From Zhihengliuella halotolerans (GTDB lineage: Bacteria; Actinomycetota; Actinomycetes; Actinomycetales; Micrococcaceae), in contig NZ_SHLA01000001.1 of assembly GCF_004217565.1 (NCBI RefSeq), forward strand, positions 930,001 through 994,000: a stretch of 64,000 bases of DNA, read 5' to 3'. Shown piece by piece: positions 42,720 through 52,300 of the stretch. Below the pieces are notes generated by a model that saw only the letters and a program-made list of their open reading frames with translations, ran no database searches and had not been told where the DNA came from. Every line of letters starts with the position of its first letter. Position 1 is the first letter of the stretch. Made by a program: the position numbers and the translations under genes.

Positions 42720-44060
42720 ATGGCACACGGACTTTTTCGCCTGGCTACGGCGGGCAGCGTCGATGACGGCAAATCCACCCTGGTGGGGCGCCTGCTGCAC
42801 GACGCCAAGGCCATCCTCGCCGACTCCCTCGACGACATCCGCCGCGTCTCCGCGGAGCGCGGCTTCGGCGGCGACGAGCCGGCGCTCGACCTCGCCCTCG
42901 TAACCGACGGCCTGCGCGCCGAGCGCGAGCAGGGCATCACGATCGACGTGGCCTACCGCTACTTCACGACCCCGGCGCGCAGCTTCATCCTCGCCGACTG
43001 CCCCGGCCACGTTCAGTACACCCGCAACACGGTGACCGGCGCGTCGACGGCAGACGCCGCCGTCGTGCTGGTCGATGCCCGCAACGGCGTCGTCGAACAG
43101 ACCCGCCGCCACCTCGGCGTGCTCGGCCTGCTGCGCGTGCCGCAGGTCATCGTCGCCGTGAACAAGATGGACCTGGCCGGCTGGGACCGCGGCGTCTACG
43201 AGGGCATCCGCGCGGATGTCGAGGCCGTGGCCGTCGAGCTCGGCATCAGCGCGCTCAGCGTCATCCCGGTCTCCGCCCTCGACGGCGACTTCGTCGTCGA
43301 CCGCGGCGCCTCGGCCCCCTGGTACACGGGCCCGACGCTGCTCGAGCTGCTGGAGACCCTGCCGGTCGTCGTCGAGCAGCACGTGCCGCGCCTCGACGTC
43401 CAGCTCGTCATCCGCCCGCAGGGCGCGCTGCAGCCGGGCTACGACGCCGAGGAGTTCCGCGACTTCCGGGGCTACGCCGGCACCGTCTCCGGCGGCAGCC
43501 TGCGCGTCGGCGACGCCGTGCAGGTGCTCAGCGCCGGCCGGCCGTACGCCGCCAGCGTCAAGGGTCTGCGCTCCACGACCGGCCCGGTCGAGGCCGCCCA
43601 CGTGGGGGACGCCGTCGTCGTCGAGCTCGACACCGACATCGACATCGCGCGCGGCGATACGATCGTCGCCGGCGAACTGCCGGAGCCGGTGCGCGAGTTC
43701 GCGGCCGAGGTCTGCCTGCTCTCCGACGTCCCGGTCACGCCCGGCCAGCGGGTGCTGATCAAGCATGGTGCGCAGGTCGTGCAGGCCAAGGTCGAGGGCA
43801 TCGACCACGTCCTGCGGGTCTCCGACTTCTCGAAGCACCCGGCGGACCGCCTCGGACTCAACGACCTGGGCCTCGTGCGCCTGCGTACCGCCGTTCCGCT
43901 GGCCGTGACCGACTACCGCGACAGCCGCGCCGCCGGTTCGTTCCTGCTGATCGACCCGCAGGACGGCACGACGCTGGCGGCGGGCATGATCGAGTCTGAC
44001 GCGGGTGCCGCGCACGGCGCGGCGGCCGGCCGCGGAGTGCCGGAACATGCCGCGGCCTGA
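42720..44060 (+). CDS. cysN: Sulfate adenylyltransferase subunit 1 (GTPase)
   Basis: CysN hydrolyses GTP to drive APS formation by CysD. The 446-residue EF-Tu-like protein shows GSVDDGKST (G1), EREQGITIDVAYRY (G2), DCPGH (G3), NKMD (G4) and VSALDG (G5), then two beta-barrel domains. There is no fused CysC kinase domain after residue 430, which again matches an APS rather than PAPS route. The substrate-binding gene overlaps its 3' end by 14 bases. Confidence 0.96.
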   Translation: MAHGLFRLATAGSVDDGKSTLVGRLLHDAKAILADSLDDIRRVSAERGFGGDEPALDLALVTDGLRAEREQGITIDVAYRYFTTPARSFILADCPGHVQYTRNTVTGASTADAAVVLVDARNGVVEQTRRHLGVLGLLRVPQVIVAVNKMDLAGWDRGVYEGIRADVEAVAVELGISALSVIPVSALDGDFVVDRGASAPWYTGPTLLELLETLPVVVEQHVPRLDVQLVIRPQGALQPGYDAEEFRDFRGYAGTVSGGSLRVGDAVQVLSAGRPYAASVKGLRSTTGPVEAAHVGDAVVVELDTDIDIARGDTIVAGELPEPVREFAAEVCLLSDVPVTPGQRVLIKHGAQVVQAKVEGIDHVLRVSDFSKHPADRLGLNDLGLVRLRTAVPLAVTDYRDSRAAGSFLLIDPQDGTTLAAGMIESDAGAAHGAAAGRGVPEHAAA

Positions 44061-45108
44061 CACCCGCGCGCGCCGCCGGGCGTGGGGCGCGGGACTCGGC
44101 GTGGTGCTCCTCGCCCTCGCGGCGATCGGCACGGCGTTCCTCCCGTCCCCCCGCACGGCGGCACAGGCGACCGAACTCGGCCCGGCAGCGGAACTGAAGC
44201 TCGGGTACTTCGCCACCGTCACGCACGCCCCGGCACTCGTCGGGCTCGAAGAGGGCATCCTCGCCGAGGAACTCGACCGCGATGGGACGCGGCTGCAGTC
44301 GCAGGTCTTCACCGCCGGACCCTCCGCCATGGAGGCATTGAACGCCGGCGCGATCGACGCCGCGTACATGGGCCCCAGCCCGGCGATCTCGTCCTACCTC
44401 GGCAGCGCCGGGAAGTCGATCCGCGTCGTGTCCGGTGCCACGAGCGGCGGCGCCTACCTGATCGCCCAGCCGGGCACCGAGTCGGTCGCGGACCTCGCCG
44501 GCGGCGAGCTGGCGACCCCGCAGTTCGCGGGCACGCAGGACATCGCCGCCCGCGACTACCTGCGCGAGCAGGGAGCGGACGACGACGTCGCCATCAGCCA
44601 CGCTGCGGCCGGCACCGCCGTGCAGCTCTTCTCCCGCGGCGCCATCGCGGCCACGTGGCAGCCCGAGCCCTGGGCCTCGCTGCTCGTGGAGGAGTACGGA
44701 GGGGAGGTCCTCGTCGACGAACGCGAGCTCTGGGCGGACGGCAGCTTCCCGACGAGCGTCCTGGTGGTCTCGCAGCAGTTTGCGGCCGAGCACCCGGAAA
44801 CGGTGGCCCGGCTCGTCGAGGCGAACAAGCGCAGCGTCGAATGGGCGAGTGCGCACCCCGAAGAGCTGGTCGGCGTCGCGGACGCGGCGATCCGGCGGGC
44901 GACGGGGGAGAACCTCTACGATGCAGTCCTCTCCCGTGCGCTCGAGGGGCTCACCTTCACCGCCGACCCGCTGGCGGGCACGTACCCGGTCCTGCTCGAG
45001 CGAGCGCGGGCGACGGGCGTCATCCCGGGTGCCGCGGCTGCGGACCTCGACGGACTGATCGACACCGACTGGCCGAACAACGACACTGAAGGAGGCGGGA
45101 GCCGATGA
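44047..45108 (+). CDS. NitT/TauT-family ABC substrate-binding protein
   Basis: The 353-residue exported binding protein starts with a basic N-terminus (RARRRAWG), a hydrophobic stretch near residues 12-30 and no lipobox cysteine, so it is probably secreted or membrane-anchored by its signal sequence. The mature part has LKLGYFATVTHAP, AGAIDAAYMGPSPA and ATWQPEPWAS, typical of aliphatic-sulfonate and nitrate binding proteins (SsuA/NrtA). The ATG at 44047 overlaps cysN by 14 bases, with GGAG upstream. The substrate is not readable; sulfonates, sulfate esters or sulfate are candidates given the operon. Confidence 0.82.
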   Translation: MPRPDTRARRRAWGAGLGVVLLALAAIGTAFLPSPRTAAQATELGPAAELKLGYFATVTHAPALVGLEEGILAEELDRDGTRLQSQVFTAGPSAMEALNAGAIDAAYMGPSPAISSYLGSAGKSIRVVSGATSGGAYLIAQPGTESVADLAGGELATPQFAGTQDIAARDYLREQGADDDVAISHAAAGTAVQLFSRGAIAATWQPEPWASLLVEEYGGEVLVDERELWADGSFPTSVLVVSQQFAAEHPETVARLVEANKRSVEWASAHPEELVGVADAAIRRATGENLYDAVLSRALEGLTFTADPLAGTYPVLLERARATGVIPGAAAADLDGLIDTDWPNNDTEGGGSR

Positions 45109-45839
45109 GCGTGGAACTCAGCGAGACGACACTGCGCTACGGCGACGGACCGATCGTGCTCGACGGTCTGACGGAGTCGATCCGCCCCGGAGAGTTCGTC
45201 GCCCTCCTCGGCGCCTCCGGCTGCGGAAAATCCTCTCTGCTGAACATGCTCGCGGGGCTGCTCGAGCCCACCGGCGGAAGCATCGACGTCCCCGACGACG
45301 GCGCCGCATTCATGTTCCAGGACCCCACCCTGCTGCCGTGGCTGAGCGCACAGGGCAACGTCGAGCTGGCCCTGCGCCTAGCCGGGGTGCCGCGCGCGGA
45401 GCGCTCCGTGCGGGCCAGAGAGCTGATCGACCTCGTCCAGCTCGGGCACGCTCGCGAGAAGAAGCCGCACGAGATGTCCGGCGGCATGCGCCAGCGCGTC
45501 GCGCTGGCCCGGGCCCTAGCCCAGCAGCGGCGGCTGTTGCTGATGGACGAGCCGTTCGCCGCCCTCGACGCGATCACCCGCGACATGCTGCACGAGGAGC
45601 TGCGCGCGATCTGGCAGCGCACGGGGATGACGATCGTCTTCGTCACCCACAATGTGCGCGAGGCCATCCGCCTGGCCGGGCGGATCCTCGTTCTCTCCTC
45701 GCACCCGGGCCGCGTCATCGACACCCGGACCATCACCGACGACTTCAGGGCGGACCCCGCCCGAGCCGCCGCACTCGCGGCCGAATTGACCGATGTCCTC
45801 AGGAAGGAGCAGTTCAAACATGAGCACCTTGATCAATGA
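45105..45839 (+). CDS. NitT/TauT-family ABC transporter ATPase
   Basis: The 244-residue cytosolic ATPase energises the importer encoded by the genes on either side. It has Walker A GASGCGKSS, the Q-loop in FMFQDPTLLPW, the signature MSGGMRQRVALARAL, Walker B LLLMDEPFAAL and the switch histidine in VFVTHNV. It resembles SsuB/TauB. Its ATG overlaps the binding-protein stop by four bases and its 3' end overlaps the permease by 20 bases, so the three are translated together. Confidence 0.9.
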   Translation: MSVELSETTLRYGDGPIVLDGLTESIRPGEFVALLGASGCGKSSLLNMLAGLLEPTGGSIDVPDDGAAFMFQDPTLLPWLSAQGNVELALRLAGVPRAERSVRARELIDLVQLGHAREKKPHEMSGGMRQRVALARALAQQRRLLLMDEPFAALDAITRDMLHEELRAIWQRTGMTIVFVTHNVREAIRLAGRILVLSSHPGRVIDTRTITDDFRADPARAAALAAELTDVLRKEQFKHEHLDQ

Positions 45840-46716
45840 ACGCTCCCACGCAGGGCAGGAACCCGACGGCGTGATCGTTCCGCCGGCCCGCGATGCCGCA
45901 CAACCCACGCGCGGCCGCAGGCTGCGGCGCGCGTGGGCCAAGGCGGCGCCCCCGCTGGCCGCCGTCGTCGTGCTCGTCAGTCTGTGGCAGATCGCCTCGT
46001 GGGCCTCGCCCATGCGCGACGACCTGTTCCCCGGCCCCGGCGACGTGCTCGCCACCGCGGGCCGCGTCGTCGGCGACGGCTCGCTGCCGAGCGCTGCCGC
46101 CACGTCCCTCTGGCGGGGGCTGAGCGGTTTCGTCATCGCACTCGTCATCGCGACGCCGCTCGCCCTGGCGCTTGCACACGTCTCGTGGCTGCGCCGCGCG
46201 GTCGGCCCGCTGGTCTCCGCGCTGCAGGTGCTGCCCTCGGTCGCATGGGTGCCCGCGGCGATCATCGTCTTCGGCCTCACCGACGCGACGATCTACGCGG
46301 TCATCCTGCTCGGGGCGATCCCGTCGATCATCAACGGCCTGCTCGCCGGCATCGACATGATCCCGAGCCAGTACCGGGCGCTCTCGCACGTCCTCGGCGC
46401 CCGCCGGATCCAGCACATCATGCTCGTCGAGCTGCCCGCGGCGCTGCCCGGGTACGTCTCCGGCCTGCGCCAGGGGTGGGCGTTCTCGTGGCGCTCGCTC
46501 ATGGCCGCGGAGCTGATCGCCGTCGGCGGATCGCTCGGACTCGGTGTCGGCTCGCTGCTGCAGCGCGGCCGGGACCTCGCCGATCTCGGGCTCGTGGCCC
46601 TCATCATCCTGGTCATCCTCGCGATCGGCATCGTCGTCGAGCTCCTGGTCTTCGCACCGTGGGAGCGGCGCCTGCTCGCCGGCCGCGGCCTCAGCCCGAT
46701 GGGGGCCAACGCATGA
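45820..46716 (+). CDS. NitT/TauT-family ABC transporter permease
   Basis: The 298-residue inner-membrane protein has about six hydrophobic segments and the binding-protein-dependent transport signature around IPSIINGLLAGIDMIP, with the cytoplasmic coupling loop SHVLGARRIQH. The ATG at 45820 is preferred: AGGAAGGAG lies ten bases upstream. It overlaps ssuB-like ATPase by 20 bases and the cobA ATG by four. It resembles SsuC/TauC. No monooxygenase gene (SsuD/TauD) accompanies it here. Confidence 0.88.
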   Translation: MSTLINERSHAGQEPDGVIVPPARDAAQPTRGRRLRRAWAKAAPPLAAVVVLVSLWQIASWASPMRDDLFPGPGDVLATAGRVVGDGSLPSAAATSLWRGLSGFVIALVIATPLALALAHVSWLRRAVGPLVSALQVLPSVAWVPAAIIVFGLTDATIYAVILLGAIPSIINGLLAGIDMIPSQYRALSHVLGARRIQHIMLVELPAALPGYVSGLRQGWAFSWRSLMAAELIAVGGSLGLGVGSLLQRGRDLADLGLVALIILVILAIGIVVELLVFAPWERRLLAGRGLSPMGANA

Positions 46717-47534
46717 GCGGCGCACGAGAGACGACGACGGCGCGCACCGGCGCCGGGTCCGTCACGCTCGTCGGTGCCGGGCCGGGTGCCGCCGACCTGA
46801 TCACCCTGGCCGGGGCACGCGCCTTGGCCGGCGCCGACGTCGTCCTCATCGACCGGCTCGCCCCGCGTGAACTGCTCGAGCACACCAAGCCCGGCACGTT
46901 CGTGCTCGACGTCGGCAAGGCGCCGGGGGCGCACGTGGCGACCCAGGACCAGATCAACGATCGGCTGCTCGCCGAGGCGCAGGCCGGGCTCCGGGTCGTG
47001 CGGCTCAAGGGTGGCGACCCGTACGTGCTCGGTCGCGGCGGGGAAGAAGCGGCGTTCCTGCGCGCGCACGGAATCGAGGTCGCCGTCATCCCCGGCGTGA
47101 CCTCCGCCGTCGCGGTGCCCGCGGCCGCCGGAATCCCCGTGACCCATCGCGGCCTGGCGACCGGATTCACGGTCGTCACGGGGCACGATGAGCTCGGCGA
47201 CGTACCCGTGCGCTCCGATCACACGCTCATCGTGCTGATGGGCGTCGCCCGGCTCGAATCGACCGTCGCGGCCTTGCGCTCGCGGGGCCTCGACGGGGCC
47301 ACCCCGGCCGCCGTCATCGAGCGCGGATTCCTGCCGGACCAGCGCAGTACCGTCGCAACCCTCGACACCCTGGCCGGGCGGGCGCGCTCGATCGGCGTGT
47401 CGAACCCTGCCGTGATCGTGATCGGCGACGTCGTCTCGCTCGCCGACGTCGAACGCGAAGATCTTTTGACCTCAGCTCTCGCCGCCGGACAGCCGGCGGC
47501 CACCCCGTACCTGACAGCAAAGGAACTCTCATGA
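46713..47534 (+). CDS. cobA: Uroporphyrinogen-III C-methyltransferase
   Basis: It methylates uroporphyrinogen III twice to precorrin-2, the sirohaem precursor needed by SirA. The 273-residue SUMT shows the SAM-binding VGAGPGAADLITL near the N-terminus, RLKGGDPYVLGRGGEE, and VIPGVTSAVAVPAAAGIPVTH. It lacks the CysG dehydrogenase/ferrochelatase extension, so those steps must be encoded elsewhere. The ATG overlaps the permease stop by four bases and its stop overlaps the fprA start. Confidence 0.93.
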   Translation: MSGARETTTARTGAGSVTLVGAGPGAADLITLAGARALAGADVVLIDRLAPRELLEHTKPGTFVLDVGKAPGAHVATQDQINDRLLAEAQAGLRVVRLKGGDPYVLGRGGEEAAFLRAHGIEVAVIPGVTSAVAVPAAAGIPVTHRGLATGFTVVTGHDELGDVPVRSDHTLIVLMGVARLESTVAALRSRGLDGATPAAVIERGFLPDQRSTVATLDTLAGRARSIGVSNPAVIVIGDVVSLADVEREDLLTSALAAGQPAATPYLTAKELS

Positions 47535-48991
47535 CTGAAGCCACCATCGACCAGCCGACCGGACGCCTGCTGCGCGTCGCGATCGTCGGCGCCGGCCCGG
47601 CCGGCATCTACGCCGCCGACCTGCTGGGCAAGTCCCCGCAGGTGTCCGCGGGCGAGGTGCGCCTCGCCGTCGACCTGTTCGACGAGCTGCCCACGCCGTT
47701 CGGCCTCATCCGCTACGGCGTCTCGCCAGACCACCCCCGGATCAAGGGCATCATCAACGCCCTGCACAAGGTGCTCGAGAAGGACTGGATCCGCTTCTTC
47801 GGCAACGTCGCGCTCGGCCGCGATCTCTCGCTTCCGGACCTGAAGACCCGCTACGACGCCGTCATCGTCGCCACGGGCGCACAGAAGGACGCCGACCTGA
47901 ACATCCCGGGCATCGAGCTCGAAGGATCCTTCGGCGGGGCCGACTTCGTCTCCTGGTACGACGCCCACCCGGACGTGCCGCGCGAGTGGCCGCTGGACGC
48001 CGAGCAGGTCGCCGTGCTCGGCAACGGCAACGTGGCGCTCGACGTCGCCCGCATCCTCTCCAAGCATGCAGACCAGCTGCTGGAGACCGAGATCCCGGAG
48101 CACATCTACGAGCAGCTGAACAATTCAGCCGTCAAGGACGTGCACGTGTTCGGCCGTCGCGGCCCGGCGCAGGTGAAGTTCACCCCGCTCGAGTTGCGCG
48201 AGCTCTCGCACAGCAAAGACGTCGACATCGTGCTCTATCCGGAGGACTTCGACTTCGACGCCGCTTCCGATGCGGAGATCAAGTCCAACAATCAGGTCAA
48301 GACGATGGTCTCGACGCTGACCAACTGGCTCGTCGAGCAGGAGGAGCGCGAGGAGGGCCCGGAGCACGTCCCGGCCAGCCGCCGTCTGCACCTGCACTTC
48401 CTGCAGTCGCCGATCGAGCTGCTGGGCGAGGACGGGAAGGTCACGGGCCTGCGCGTCGAGCGCAACGAGCTCGACGGCAACGGCGGCGCCCGCGGCACGG
48501 GGGAGTACATCGACTACGCGGTCGGCGGCGTCTACCGCGCGGTCGGCTACTTCGGCTCCGCGCTGGACGGCATCGAGTACGACGGCGCCCGCGGCGTCGT
48601 CCCGAACGTCGAGGGGCGCGTGCTCGACGCCGACGGCGAACCGGTGCCCGGCCTGTACGCGACCGGGTGGATCAAGCGCGGCCCCATCGGCCTCATCGGC
48701 CACACGAAGGGCGACGCGCAGGAGACCATCACCCACCTGCTCGCGGACGCCCCGTCGCTGCCCGCCGTCGAGGTCGAAGAGCCGATCGAGGCGCTGCTCG
48801 ACGCGCGCGGCGTGACCTACACGGACTGGAAGGGATGGCTCGCCCTCGACGAGCACGAGCGCGCGCTCGGCGCGGACGCCGGTGAGGTGCCGACCCGTTT
48901 CGGGCCGGTCACTCGCGATCGCATCAAGGTCGTCGAGCGCGAGGCGATGATCGAGCGCTCCGCCGCCCGCGAGTTCGCCGGCAACGTCTAA
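47531..48991 (+). CDS. fprA: NADPH-ferredoxin reductase (FprA-type)
   Basis: This flavoprotein passes electrons from NADPH to ferredoxin, in this context to drive SirA. The 486-residue protein resembles adrenodoxin reductase: an FAD fold with AIVGAGPAGIYAADLL at the N-terminus, a second nucleotide-binding loop VLGNGNVALDVARIL, and the C-terminal ATGWIKRGPIGLIGHTK. Its ATG overlaps cobA by four bases. It is the last gene of the operon; a hairpin terminator follows. No ferredoxin gene is in the operon. Confidence 0.92.
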   Translation: MTEATIDQPTGRLLRVAIVGAGPAGIYAADLLGKSPQVSAGEVRLAVDLFDELPTPFGLIRYGVSPDHPRIKGIINALHKVLEKDWIRFFGNVALGRDLSLPDLKTRYDAVIVATGAQKDADLNIPGIELEGSFGGADFVSWYDAHPDVPREWPLDAEQVAVLGNGNVALDVARILSKHADQLLETEIPEHIYEQLNNSAVKDVHVFGRRGPAQVKFTPLELRELSHSKDVDIVLYPEDFDFDAASDAEIKSNNQVKTMVSTLTNWLVEQEEREEGPEHVPASRRLHLHFLQSPIELLGEDGKVTGLRVERNELDGNGGARGTGEYIDYAVGGVYRAVGYFGSALDGIEYDGARGVVPNVEGRVLDADGEPVPGLYATGWIKRGPIGLIGHTKGDAQETITHLLADAPSLPAVEVEEPIEALLDARGVTYTDWKGWLALDEHERALGADAGEVPTRFGPVTRDRIKVVEREAMIERSAAREFAGNV

Positions 48992-49000
48992 AGCCGCCAC

Positions 49001-49046
49001 CGCGCCGCCCGTGCCCGGCCCCTCCGCCGGTGCCGCGGGCGGCGCG
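49001..49046 (+). terminator. Terminator of the sulfur operon
   Basis: An 11-bp perfect stem (49001-49011 with 49036-49046) encloses a 24-base loop that can form a small inner hairpin. It is GC-rich and lacks a good T-run. Confidence 0.6.
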
Positions 49047-49094
49047 TCCTCGTCCGAGGTGCTGACGCTGTCCGCCAGCTGATTCGCAAGCCGC

Positions 49095-49100
49095 TAGACT
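49095..49100 (+). promoter_or_regulatory. -10 element of ileS leader
   Basis: TAGACT stands just upstream of the T-box leader, giving a transcript start near 49107. The same hexamer precedes rnpB. No -35 is evident. Confidence 0.45.
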
Positions 49101-49106
49101 GGACGC

Positions 49107-49386
49107 ATACACTTGTCACTCCACCAGCGACGACCCGGCCATCACCGGCGAGCTTCCGGAAGAACAGCCCCTCGGGGCCCAGTAGAACCGGACGGGTGAG
49201 CCCGTCACAGCTTCCACAAGCGGCCGCGTTCCGTCTCCCGACCAGGGGAGGGACCGCGTGCAAGCGGGGTGGTACCGCGAGACCTGCGCACATGCGCCGG
49301 GTCCCGTCCCCGCATCGAGGACCTCAGCGTCCGCCACCCGTGGCGGACGCGACAACCGATGCCAGGACTGCAGGAGACCGCCGCCG
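49107..49386 (+). promoter_or_regulatory. T-box riboswitch controlling ileS (translational, short stem I)
   Basis: The leader binds tRNA-Ile and regulates ileS. The T-box core GCGGGGTGGTACCGCG lies at 49264-49279, with TGGT complementary to the ACCA end of tRNA-Ile. The specifier ATC codon at 49141-49143 sits in CCGGCC-ATC-ACCGGC, the terminal-loop position of the ultrashort stem I described for actinobacterial ileS leaders. AGCTTCCGGAAGAAC follows. There is no terminator T-run. Instead an 11-bp hairpin (49327-49350) lies before AGGAG (49372-49376), and CCTGC (49283-49287) can pair with GCAGG at the binding site, so control is probably over translation. Confidence 0.9.
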
Positions 49387-52300
49387 ATGAGCTTCTACCC
49401 GAAAGCCTCCACCGACCCGCAGGGCACCACGCCCGCCAGCCCGCGATTCCCGCAGATCGAGGAGCGCGTGCTCGAGTACTGGCGTGAGGACGGCACGTTC
49501 GCCGCGTCGATCGATGCGCGCGACGCCGGCGCCGACGGCGAGGGCGAGTTCGTCTTCTACGACGGCCCTCCCTTCGCCAACGGCCTGCCTCACTACGGCC
49601 ACCTGCTCACCGGGTACGTCAAGGACCTCGTCGCCCGCTACCAGACGCAGCGCGGCTCCCGCGTCGAACGCCGCTTTGGCTGGGACACCCACGGGCTGCC
49701 GGCTGAGCTCGAGGCGATGAAGCAGCTCGGCATGACCGACAAGGCGCAGATCGAGTCGATGGGCATCGACAAGTTCAACGACGCCTGCCGCACGTCCGTC
49801 ATGAAATACGCCGACGAATGGCAGAACTACGTCACCCGCCAGGCGCGCTGGGTCGACTTCGAGAACGACTACAAGACCCTCAACGTCGAGTACATGGAAT
49901 CGGTCATCTGGGCGTTCAAGCAGCTGCACGAGAAGGGCCTGACCTACCAGGGCTTCCGCGTGCTGCCGTACTGCTGGAAGGACGAGACCCCGCTGTCCAA
50001 CCACGAGCTGCGCATGGACGACGACGTCTACAAGGACCGCCAGGACCAGACCGTGACCGTCTCCTTCCCGCTCACAGGTAAGAAGGCCGAGTCGCTGGGT
50101 CTGGCCGGCGTGCAGGCCCTCGCCTGGACCACGACCCCGTGGACCCTGCCGACCAACTCCGCCCTCGCGGTCGGGCCCGACATCGAATACGTCGTCGTGC
50201 CGGCCGGCCCCGCCGGCGTCAAAGCCTCCGCGGCCACCGGGTCGTTCCTGCTCGCCGCCGATCTGCTGGGCAACCACGCCAAGGATCTCGGGTACGACGA
50301 CGCGGCTGCCGCCGCCGACGCCGTGACCGGCACCTTCCGCGGCACCGACCTGGCCGACATCTCCTACGAGCCCCTGTGGGACACCTTCTCCGACGCGGAG
50401 AAGTGGGGGACTCAGAACGCCTGGCGACTCCTCGTCGCCGACTATGTCACCACGACTGACGGCACGGGCCTCGTCCACCAGGCACCCGCCTACGGTGAGG
50501 AGGACCAGGCGATCTGCGAGGCTGCCGGGATCCCCGTGGTGCTCTCCGTCGACTCGGGGGCGCGGTTCCTCGACGTCTTCGCCGGCGGCGACCTCGCCGA
50601 GATCGTCGGCGTGCAGGCGTTCGACGCCAACAAGACCATCACGCGCGTCGTGAAGGAGGCCGGCCGGCTGGTCAAGCAGGCCAGCTACGTGCACTCCTAC
50701 CCGCACTGCTGGCGCTGCCGCACCCCGCTGATCTACCGTGCGATCACCTCCTGGTACGTCGAGGTGACGAAGATCAAGGACCGCATGCTGGAGCTGAACC
50801 AGCAGATCAACTGGATCCCCGAGAACGTCAAGGACGGCCAGTTCGGCAAGTGGCTCGAGAACGCCCGCGACTGGTCCATCAGCCGCAACCGCTACTGGGG
50901 CTCGCCGATCCCGGTGTGGGAGTCCGACGACCCCAACTACCCGCGCCGCGAAGTCTACGGTTCCCTCGCCGAGATCGAGGAGGCCTTCGGCCGCCTGCCC
51001 CGCAACCACGACGGCGAGGTCGACCTGCACCGCCCGTTCATCGACGACCTGGTGCGCCCGAACCCCGACGACCCGACCGGCAAGTCGATGATGCGCCGGG
51101 TCGAGGACGTTCTCGACGTCTGGTTCGACTCCGGCTCGATGCCCTACGCCCAGGTGCACTACCCGATGGAGAACAAGGAGTGGTTCGATTCCCACCACCC
51201 GGCGGACTTCATCGTCGAGTACATCGGGCAGACCCGCGGCTGGTTCTACACGATGCACATCCTCTCGACCGCGCTGTTCGACCGCCCGGCCTACAAGAAC
51301 GTCATCAGCCACGGCATCGTGCTCGGCTCCGACGGACAGAAGATGTCCAAGTCGCTGCAGAACTACCCGGACGTCAACGAGGTCCTCGACCGCGACGGTT
51401 CCGACGCGATGCGCTGGTTCCTCATGGCATCGCCGATCCTGCGCGGCGGGAACCTCATCGTCACCGAGCAGGGCATCCGCGACGGCGTGCGGCAGGTGCT
51501 GCTCCCGCTGTGGAACGCGTGGCACTTCTTCAGCCTCTACACGAACGCGGCAGCCGGCGGCGCCGGGTACGATGCACAGCTGCGCTTCGAGTCCAGCGAC
51601 CCGCTGGACGAGTACATGCTCGCGGCCACGGGCGACCTCGTCCGCGAAGCTCAGTCCGCCCTCGACGCTTACGAGATCTCGGATGCGTGCGACGTCGTTC
51701 GCCGCTACATGGACACGCTGACCAACTGGTACATCCGCCGCTCGCGCCAGCGCTTCTTCGCCGAGGACGCACAGGCTTTCGACGTCCTCTACACGTGCCT
51801 TGAGACGCTGACCCGGGTCGCGGCGCCGCTGCTGCCGCTCGCGACGGACGAGATCTGGCGCGGGCTCACGGGCGGGCGCTCCGTGCACCTGACCGACTAT
51901 CCTGACGCCTCGGTGTTCCCGCGGCAGGCCGACCTCGTCGCGCGCATGGACCTGACCCGCCGGATCTGCTCGGTCGGCTCGTCGCTGCGCAAGGGTGCGA
52001 ACCTGCGGGTCCGCCTCCCGCTGAACAAGCTCACGATCGTGGCCGCCGGCGCCGCCGACCTGGAGGGCACCTACGCCACGATCATCGCCGACGAATTGAA
52101 CCTGCGCGGGGTCGAGCTCAAGGACACCGCGGACACGGCCGCGAGCGAATACGGCATCAGCCAGAAGCTCGTCGTCAACGCCCGCGCGGCCGGACCGCGC
52201 CTCGGCAAAGGGGTGCAGCAGGCGATCAAAGGCTCGAAGTCCGGAGACTGGTCGGTCGGGGACGACGGCGTGGTCACCTCCGGCGGCCTCGTGCTCGAGG

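Noticed and set aside
44005-44046. N-terminal extension of the ABC binding protein
   Set aside because: The upstream in-frame start lies deep inside cysN and lacks a ribosome binding site. The ATG at 44047 gives a normal basic n-region before the signal helix.
49258-49386. N-terminal extension of IleS
   Set aside because: The open frame upstream of 49387 crosses the T-box core and leader hairpins, which are RNA structures.
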